Shown: positions 40,301-50,666 of the stretch, piece after piece
Layout: each line of letters starts with the position of its first letter
Numbering within the stretch: position 1 is the first letter of the stretch
NCBI GenBank assembly: GCA_033239005.1
Contig: BSQZ01000018.1
Span: forward strand, 8,976,536 to 9,040,535
Source of the DNA: Lamellibrachia satsuma
Lineage: Eukaryota > Annelida > Polychaeta > Sabellida > Siboglinidae
Direction of reading: 5' to 3'
DNA length: 64,000 nucleotides
The notes under the pieces: model-generated
What the model was told of the DNA's origin: nothing
What the model saw: only the letters and a program-made list of their open reading frames with translations
Database searches by the model: none
Translations under genes and position numbers: made by a program

Positions 40301-43300
40301 AGACTTTAAGCTTCCAAATAAAGTAGAAATTATTTAATTTCCTGTAGTAACCAGGTCACAGGTTCATGTGTATGTCGTCATGGACGTACGCTTTTCATGT
40401 TATGCATGTATATCTCTGAATGTTATGGACGTACACTTCACTCTTCACTATTTAAAATGCACATATGACATAATATCAACTTCAACACATTACCGAATGA
40501 AATAAAACTTCAAAAAGGCAAATATTATGAAGAATCAGAATATTCATAAAACAGTATTTAATTTGTTATGAAAAAAATCATAATTTTCAGCAGTTCCACT
40601 GATAGCCTGAGGTTTGGTCTGTTTTCTTTCTTTTTCAAGAAGCCCTCTCACCAAGGCTCATGCAGCATAACTAATAAAGAAACATAGACCCAAGAGATCA
40701 TTATGACATAAGATTTAAAATAGTTAACTGTGAACAACTGCAATACTCAATAACAACCACACATCTTTGAATAACCGTGGTATACAAATGTAGTCTCTTA
40801 ACAATACTCTAACTGCACTTGTTAAACTAACTCAGATGTTCTTATGCAGAAAAATATACACGTCAGCTCTAAAACACTTTCAAAACTCCTTAATATCAAT
40901 CAATAATTATTGTCAGAGTGTTCTTAATATGTTACTTTCATGCTTTGTTTAATGAACAAAATACACTTTAATCTCAGCTGTTCCACCAATAATGTACAAT
41001 AATGTACAATAATGTACAATCTGTTCTCCTTCTTTTCTAAGACAAACATGTGTTGGGGTTTTCAAGAAGCCATTGTATCGAGGCTTATGCAGCAGAATAA
41101 ACACATAAACAGGAGAACTGTTTGGCTGAGATGTAAAATAAAGAACAGTGAACTGCAATATTCAATAAAACATGAATGCATAACTTGTCTCACAGTCAAC
41201 CATTAATTCAATAAAAAAGGGCATACAACTAGATATTTAATACTAAAAATAGTAGGTTATCAATCAGGGTTGTTTGATTTAAATCATTGATTTAAATCAT
41301 GATTTAAATCACTCCAAAAAAATTAATTGATTTATGATTTTTTTACTTCTGGTTTTTTTAATCGCTGATTTATATGAATTTAACACAAATAATTGTTTCA
41401 AAGCATCGAGATAAAAAAATTTTGTATGTTTTTTAATACAAAGTGTGCACACTTGTGTAGCTGTATTGTCACCAGATAGCCTGATAGTCAAATATTTTAT
41501 GACATTGTGTATGTTTGAGCTATTCCCTTTCTGAATGCAATGCAGCCACACTAAGTTGTCTTTCAGAGGTAGTATCTTTTCAACACAGAAGCCCTGAGTT
41601 AAAGTCCACTTATAGCTTGTGCTAGTTGTTACCAATTCAGTATGTTGACTCAATTGTTTAATACTGTACCAGTTTGTATTCCGGTTAGAGACCCTTAGAG
41701 TACACAGAGCCCTGGACAGGTGCTAATCCACCCTATAGGCAAGTAATAATTACCACTGCTACAGCCTCAGACACACAGCATGCTTTCCTTTCCAAGACAG
41801 ATTATGCAACTACAGGGGGTGAGGCCTTGTTGACATTGTCTAATGCCTTTATATAAGCAAAAATCATGTACCCTCTGTTAAGACAAAACCCAAATCGATT
41901 TGAATAGAACATGTTTGAAAGAGTTTACAAATTTAAACATCTATATAAATATCTATATACCAGATTTAAAAAAAATAAATAAAAAAATAAAATAAATCCG
42001 ATTTAAATAAAAAAAATCCTATTTTTTATTTTTTATAAAAATCATGATTTTTTCAACCCGGTTATCAATACTCTAGCAAACTGACATTAATGTTATCTGA
42101 AAACAAAATGATGTTCATGGACTGGAGTATTTATGTCATCAGAAAACAAAATGATGTTCATGGATGGGAGTATTTATGTTCATGGACTGGAGTATTTACG
42201 TTCTTCTTCCAATTGTTCACGTCGGTTTTTTATTTTGCTCTGGTTATTTGTGCTTCTTGAAAATCTGTAGAATAAACAATTTAATTTTAGCACTTTTTTA
42301 GTTCTTCCCATTTTTGCATGCTATCTTTCTTTAATATTTTGTCACAAATGGACCAGATTCAACTAAGGTGACAATATTCTTGAATATAAATTGCCTTAGG
42401 AGTTGAAACGCACTCTATTTCACCTGGTATCCCTGGTTACCAGATTCCTTTGTAAGGATGTTGTAGTTGTATTTCACATCCATGTGCTTCTTGATGTGTC
42501 AATACTGATGATGTCCCAGTCAATGTAGAATTCCAATGATGTCCCAGTCAATGTAGAGTTCCAATGATGTCCCAGTCAATGTAGAATTCCAGTGCTGAAT
42601 GTAGTAGTTTTCACTTATGATGGAACTAGTATAAAGTGAAAACAATGGCTTTAGAGCCACGTAGTGAGTTAAATATGGTATGTGTCCAGTGTAGTTCATA
42701 TATTTGACAAAATGTTGTAGCCCTAACTTTGCACTGTTGAGAATTGTGTTATAGAAATACAGCATTATGGACATACAGCATTATGGACGTACATCGTTAT
42801 GGATGCACATCGTTATGGACGTACAGCATTATAGACGTACAGCATTATGGACATACAGCATTATAGACGTACAGCATTATGGACATACAGCATTATAGAT
42901 TTACATAAAATGTGCATTTTATGTACATCCATAACACTGTACGTCCATAATGCTGTGCGTCCATAATGCTGTGTCTCCATGACGCTGTGTCTCCATGACG
43001 CTATGCATCCATATTGCTGTGCATCCATAACGCTGTACATCTATAACGCTGTGCGTCCATAACGAAGATAAATCTTGACATGACATCCCTCAATTACAGG
43101 AATTGAAATTTTATTATAAATTCGTCGAAGTAAAATTACTGATTTACAAAGTTTACCATTTTATCCTAATTGGACCTATCACCCGTACGTTTGATGATAT
43201 TCATATCAAGAGAATAAAACATGAATTTGCCAAAAATTGTAAATAACACTTTGAATCTAATAAATAAGATTGTAAATAACACTTTGAATCTAATAAACAA

Positions 43301-46300
43301 AATTGTAAATAACACTTTAAATCTAATAAATAAGATTGTAAATAACACTTTGAATCTAATAAATAAGATTGCTATGCTTAGTTTATATGGAATTTCCTGT
43401 TGTGTTAAGAAACTCTTTACAAAATTCCCAAAATGTCTGTTCAGTATCAAACTGCTACATGTCAACAAATTCAGTAGTTGCACCTCCCTGGTCTGTTACT
43501 CTGTTATTTTACATAAATGTAACCCTGCATAAACATTTCTTATAATGCACTAAACATTTCTTATAATGCACTAAACTGAACATTTTTGAAATGTCTGCAT
43601 GAAAAAAGTTGTCTGACGTTTTTTCAAAATCCTTCCAAAAGTGATATTATTTTTGATTGAGAATAAATAAATAAATAAATAAATGCTTTGTTTTAAAACC
43701 ACAATTAACAAAAGGGAATATTCGTGTTAACGCAGTTTTTGTATTTTGTTTGTTTGTCTTTCAGTTACAATAAACTAATTAATGTAATTTTGTTTCCTTA
43801 AGATAAATGAATTTAAACTTAAACAGGTTTACATGTGCATACTCAAGACTAAAAATGCACTTTGCATATTTTTATTTTATTTTATTAAGCAATTACTAGA
43901 CAATACAATAAAAAAACATTATTTTGTGTTATGGACGTACATGCCTGATGTGACCCAAATCAGAACCAGGATTCCTATATTCATGTTGGACATAGAGAAA
44001 TGAAATTTGACAGTTAGATTACTATGTCACTCTATCTCATTACTATATTACACAAATCTGTAACAAAAATATGATGAAAAACTACGTTTTTCAGAAAGTA
44101 GAATTTTTTTGAAAAGTTGCATATTCTATACCACCATGTTTAACATAAAAATATTTTGTAATTTTTTATCACATTTCCCTTTAGTGCAAATGTTTATCTT
44201 CAAAATGGTACCCTATTTATATAGATATACCAAACCATTTGGCAGAATTGCCCAAATATGTTGTGATTACGTTATCCTGTATGCTGCATTATAACAACCC
44301 ACGTTTACATCAATAATAATAAATATTTACATTAAATGCACTGAATGTCTTAATCCTATATATGCTCCACAAAATTTATGGCCTTCCTATCCATTATATT
44401 TGTCTCAAGAAGACAGATGCACATTGTGTTAAATGCCCTGGCATTTCCAGATGGCAGATATCTGTCACAGAATAGCACTTGGCTAACGAACCTGAGATAT
44501 ATGAATCACCATAAAGGTTGTGCCAGTGACTACGCATAGGTTAAAAGGGATAATACGCGACATGAATAACAGGTTTACATCATATGGCTCACGGTTTGTG
44601 CAGTTGGGTTTTACGCAGACAATCAATAACTTCTGACACAAAATGTCATCAATGCATAAAACCGCCATTGAGGTGTCATCATACAGCAATAAACTATTGG
44701 GAGCATTACCACTGCAGGACATGACTTACCACTGCAGGACATGACTTACCACTGCAGGACGTGACTTACCACTGCAGGACATGACTTACCACTGCAGGAC
44801 GTGACTTACCACTGCAGGACGTGACTTACCACTGCAGGACATGACTTACCACTGCAGGACGTGACTTACCACTGCAGGACGTGACTTACCACTGCAGGAC
44901 ATGACTTACCACTGCAGGACGTGACTTACCACTGCAGGATGTGACTTACCACTGCAGGACATGACTTAGCACTGCAGGACATGACTTACCACTGCAGGAC
45001 GTGACTTACCACTGCAGGACGTGACTTACCACTGCAGGACGTGACTTACCACTGCAGGACGTGACTTACCACTGCAGGACGTGACTTACCACTGCAGGAC
45101 GTGACTTACCACTGCAGGACGTGACTTACCACTGCAGGACGTGACTTAGCACTGCAGGACGTGACTTACCACTGCAGGACGTGAATTAGCACTGCAGGAT
45201 GTGACTTACCACTGCAGGACGTGACTTACCACTGCAGGACGTGACTTACCACTGCAGGACGTGACTTACCACTGCAGGTCATGACTTACCACTGCAGGAC
45301 GTGACTTACCACTGCAGGACGTGACTTACCACTGCAGGACGTGACTTACCACTGCAGGACGTGACTTACCACTGCAGGACGTGACTTACCACTGCAGGAC
45401 GTGACTTACCACTGCAGGACGTGACTTACCACTGTAGGACTTGACTTACCACTGCAGGACGTGACTTACCACTGTAGGACGTGACTTATCACTGCAGGAC
45501 GTGACTTACCACTGCAGGATATACATATATATTACCAATACAGCTGCGGCTTTATTTAAAACAATACACGGCTGTCCATGTGAGAGACCAACTGGGTGAA
45601 GAGGATCTAGTTTTAATATGTTCACAAGAGAGTAGTCTAATTGTGTTATTACCCAGGTAACACACACTGTCAGTCAACTACACCACCTTGCTGCATCCAA
45701 TACCTGTGTGTCAACACACACAAGCACGTACGAATGCATGCATGCACGTCAATTAGGATAGTTAGACATAACTAGGCATCTGATTAAGGCTGAGGTTGGA
45801 CATTGTCTGATGTGACTCGCACCTGACTTGTCAGTGTTGGTCATCGGCCTGGAAGTAGACTTGCTGACTTTTGCATGCTATCTGTTCTTGCCAAGCAGGA
45901 TCAGTGAAGACAATCTAGATCTGAATGATGGATCATGGTCCTAAGTAGTTTAATCTGCTACAAAGGACTCTGCCTTGTTGACAATGCCAAGGAGGTATTT
46001 TCATTAATATTAATGAGCTCCTTCATGTCAAGTATTCTTCTCAACTAACAACAAGGAGCCCTTCCACACCAGGTGTCCTTCCCCACCACTGAGTGTTTTG
46101 AGGGTAAGTTCACGCTAGAGGCAACCTATTTGTCTATGAGCCCGACTGACTAATGAATTTGAACAATTTGCTTCCACAAATAACTACAGATATTATAAGA
46201 ACACTCTATGACAAAGTGCACAAAGACCAACAATTTTAATATAAATAATTTTCTTAAATGTACATTTTCTTAAATGTATATTTTATGTGATAGCTAATAT

Positions 46301-49300
46301 GCTAAAGTTCATGTATCTAAAACCAAACTGTGATTGAAATTTTTGCAAAAACATATCGCACACATGTTAGACACCTATTATTTTTTAAAGTAATATAAAG
46401 CATTATTACATCTAATATAATGTATTCAATCAAATATAACTTGCATACATTTATTAGCTTACCTAATACCTACAAGGTACACCCATTGCGGTTATTTATA
46501 TGGTGTGTCTGTAGCTCTCAGCCAAATAGACCCTTTTACAAATGTAACGGGATTAACCAAAATAGTAAATTTTTCCTCTCTGTCGTTTACAGTAGATCTA
46601 ATAATCTAATAAATAAAACTGGTTATTTTTCTTCACTGACATATGCTACACATGTTGAAACCATGAATGTTACATAACATAAAAGTGACATAAACCAACC
46701 ACATCCACGGAGGAGTTCCACAAGGTACAAAGCTAAGTCCTGCACTTTTCGTCCTCTTGATAAATTACTTATAAACAGTTTCTGATTCTTACAAATACAA
46801 TGATGACACACGCATCATCTACACGGGTCAGACACCTAGATGTCTACACTGGATCAGATACCCAGACGTCTATACTGTATCAGACATCTACACTGTATCA
46901 GACACCCAGGCATCTACACTGTATCAGACACCCAGGTATCTACACTGTATCAGACACCCAGACGTCTACACTGTATCAGACACCCAGGCGTCTACACTGT
47001 ATCAGACACCCAGACGTCTACACTGTATCAGACACCCAGACGTCTACACTGTATCAGACACCCAGACGTCTACAGTGTATCAGACACCCAGGTGCCAGAC
47101 CTCCAGGAAACAGCTGATGTGGCCTACAGTTGGACAACACAAAATGACATGAAAATCAACCAAAATAAGACAAAAAACTTATTATTGATTTTTCTAAAAC
47201 AAGGAAAGATTTCCAACCCATACGTATCAACAGAACAGAAACTCAGCGAATAACTGAGGCAAAGGTACTTGGCATCACTGTTACCAGCACTCTGACATGG
47301 CACGTATACGTTGGTGAAATCACACGAAAAGCTGGCAAGAGGTTGTTTCTACTGCTCAAACAGTCACATATTCCTATTAAAGACCATTTAACGGTAGACA
47401 TAATGGTGGTTCAGCCCATGCTGGAATACGCCTGCCCTGCATGGTCGACCTCACTCACACTGCATGGTCGACCTCACTCACACTGCATGGTCGACCTCAC
47501 TCACACTGCATGGTCGACCTCACTCACACTGCATGGTCGACCTCACTCACACTGCATGGTCGACCTCACTCACACTGCATGGTCGACCTCACTCACACTG
47601 CATGGTCGACCTCACTCACACTGCATGGTCGACCTCACTCACACTGCATGGTCGACCTCACTCACACTGCATGGTCGACCTCACTCACACTGCATGGTCG
47701 ACCTCACTCACACTGCATGGTCGACCTCACTCACACTGCATGGTCGACCTCACTCACACTGCATGGTCGACCTCACTCACACTGCATGGTCGACCTCACT
47801 CACACTGCATGGTCGACCTCACTCACACTGCATGGTCGACCTCACTCACACTGCATGGTCGACCTCACTCACACTGCATGGTCGACCTCACTCACACTGC
47901 ATGGTCGACCTCACTCACACTGCATGGTCGACCTCACTCACACTGCATGGTCGACCTCACTCACACTGCATGGGTCTGCAAAGTGACTTGAAGCAAGTGC
48001 AAAGATGTGCTATGAACATTATATACCTGGACATGCCCTATATCGAGGCACACAAACTCCTACCAATTGCAAGGGTTGCAGCATATAATATGCAATGTTA
48101 TGCACGCTACCCCTCACCCGATGTTGTGCACGCTACCCCTCACCCGATGTTGTGCACGCTACCCCTCACCCGATGTTGTGCACGCTACCCCTCACCCGAT
48201 GTTGTGCACGCTACCCCTCACCCGATGTTGTGCACGCTACCCCTCACCCGATGTTGTGCATGCTACCCCTCACCCGATGTTGTGCACGCTACCACTCACC
48301 CAATGTTGTACATGCTGCTCTGTACCAAATGTTGTACATGCTACCCCTTACCCAATGTTGTACACACTACTCCTTACCCAATGTTGTACACAGTACTCCT
48401 TACCCAATTTTGTACACACTACCCCTTACCTAATGTCGCATGCACATGTTACCCCTTACCCAATGTTGTACACACTACTTAATGTTGCATGTACATGCTA
48501 CCCTTTACCTAACGTTGTACACACTACCCCTTATCCAATGTTGTACACACTACCCTTTACCCAATGTTGCATGTATACGCTACCCCTTACCCAATGTTGT
48601 ACACAGTACCCCTTACCTAATGTTGTACACACTACCCCTTACCCAATGTTGTACATACTACCCCTTACCTAATGTTGCATGTGCATGCTACCCTTTACCC
48701 AATGTTGTACAAGCTGCCCTTTGCCCGATGTTGTACATGATACCCCTTACCCAATGTTGTACAAGCTACCACTTACCCAATGTTGTACATCCTACCCCTT
48801 ACCCAATGTTGTACACAATACAGAGGGACAGCACTGTGTAATTGTATTTGCAAGCTGTTTGACATTACACTTATGAAAAAATGCAGCGATGTATTGTGCA
48901 CTAGCGATCAGCAATTTGCATTCAAAGCGAATCACTCTACCACTCTATGTAGTGGAACATTAATTGAAACTGCCAATCATTTTGTAAATAATAACAGTTG
49001 CGTATACAGCTGTTTTCTAGACGCCTCTAAAGCATTTGATAAGGTTCACTACGGAAAGCTGTTCAATTTGATGCTTAAACGCAATGTACCTAGCGTAATT
49101 GTTAGATTCGTTCTTGACGGATACATCAGACAATGTATGTGTGTACAGTGGGAACGTTACAAATCTAGAATTTTTTTATGTACGCAACGGCGTGAAGCAA
49201 GGGGCGGTTATATCACCGATACTGTTCGCTGTATACTACGATGAATTAATAGCTAAATTAGCCAACAGCGGATACGGGTGCCGTATCGCTCAGCACTTTG

Positions 49301-50521
49301 TTGGTGCACTATCGTATGCAGATGATATCACATTATTATCACCTTCGCTACAAGGTCTGCAATATATGGTAAATATATGTGAGGAGTACGGGAAAGAATT
49401 CCATGTCACTTTTAACGATAAGAAAACTATAGGGATGGTGTTCGGCGCAAGTAATGTTGATTGTAAAGCCATCCAGGTAAACGGGAGCAATGTTACTTGG
49501 GCGACGAACGCAAAACACCTTGGTAACGTAGTCGATCACAAGCTTTCAGACTTGAATGATATAAATGCAAAAAAAGGTTATTTTATCGCGAGTGTTAACT
49601 GGTTTGTGGGCCACTTCAGAGGCAAAGTGCCTATTGATTGTTATATTCGTCTATTTCAGTCTTATTGTAGCACCCATTATGGCTCAACTCTATGGGCATT
49701 ACATGATAAAGGGTTCAACGATTTTTGCGTGACTTGGAACAAAGGCGTCAGGCGCATCTTAAACGTCATTTATATGACGCATACAGCACTTTTAGGACAA
49801 TTAATTAACACCTGTCACATATCCATTCAATTGGTGAAGCGATTTTGCAAGTTTGTGGATTTAATGTTGACTAGCCACAATGCCATTGTTAGGCACTTCG
49901 TTAGGCGGGCTATAAACTCAGCTCAATCACAAATTGGCCGAAATATAGCGGTTATTCGGCATAGGTATGCAATATATGTACTAGATATTAACGTGAACCA
50001 CGTACTTAGACAATGTCTTTTCAGTCAGCCAGAGCTGACAGGAATCGCTTGGTGCATACTCGAATTATTGCGTGTATCCAATAACGAGATTGACTTACCC
50101 GGTTTTACAAAAAAACGATGTTAACAACATGATTAACGCACTCTGCACTTGTTAAGCAGGCTGCCAATGGTTTTTTTTTTATTCAATTGTACCTATTCAA
50201 TTGTACCTAAACTATTGTGTACGAATAAATGATATACACACACCCCTTGCCCAATGTTGTACACGCTACCCCTTACCCAATGTTCTACATGCAACCCGTT
50301 ACCCAAAGTAAAAACAAACAGGACAGAGAACTGTTTTATTAACTGGTGCCTTTTTAACAACCAATACCATGTATAATTATTATATTTATTTTTTAATCTG
50401 TGCTCAGAGTGACTTTTTCTATAGATAACATTAGACTTATTCATTATAAATTTCTAATAGCTGTTTATATGTACCTTTTATTTCTTCTAGTAATCATATT
50501 ACGATATATGTGAGTGTACGC

Positions 50522-50571
<50 letters not shown>

Positions 50572-50581
50572 GTGTGTATGC

Positions 50582-50666
<85 letters not shown>

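Larger units (their letters stand above)
46680..48100 (+). mobile_element. non-LTR retrotransposon H, RT C-terminal half with internal arrays
   Basis: Plus strand: [20 protein letters not shown] (motif B) at ~46695-46755, [13 protein letters not shown] (motif C, YNDD) at ~46795, a 26-bp array, then [20 protein letters not shown] and [11 protein letters not shown], a degraded stretch, [40 protein letters not shown], a 23-bp array, then [40 protein letters not shown]. Both arrays interrupt sequence that continues on the other side as the same ORF. A stop after INYL and frameshifts make it inactive. Confidence 0.87.

Noticed and set aside
44483..44722. A 79-codon minus-strand ORF at the edge of the 20-bp array, considered as a NAXE exon
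   Set aside because: No similarity to NAXE, and the five exons already give a complete in-frame protein; its ATG comes from the array unit.
47343..48482. A 379-codon repeat protein
   Set aside because: It is the C-terminal RT frame of element H held open by 23- and 26-bp arrays; frameshifts elsewhere show the element is dead.
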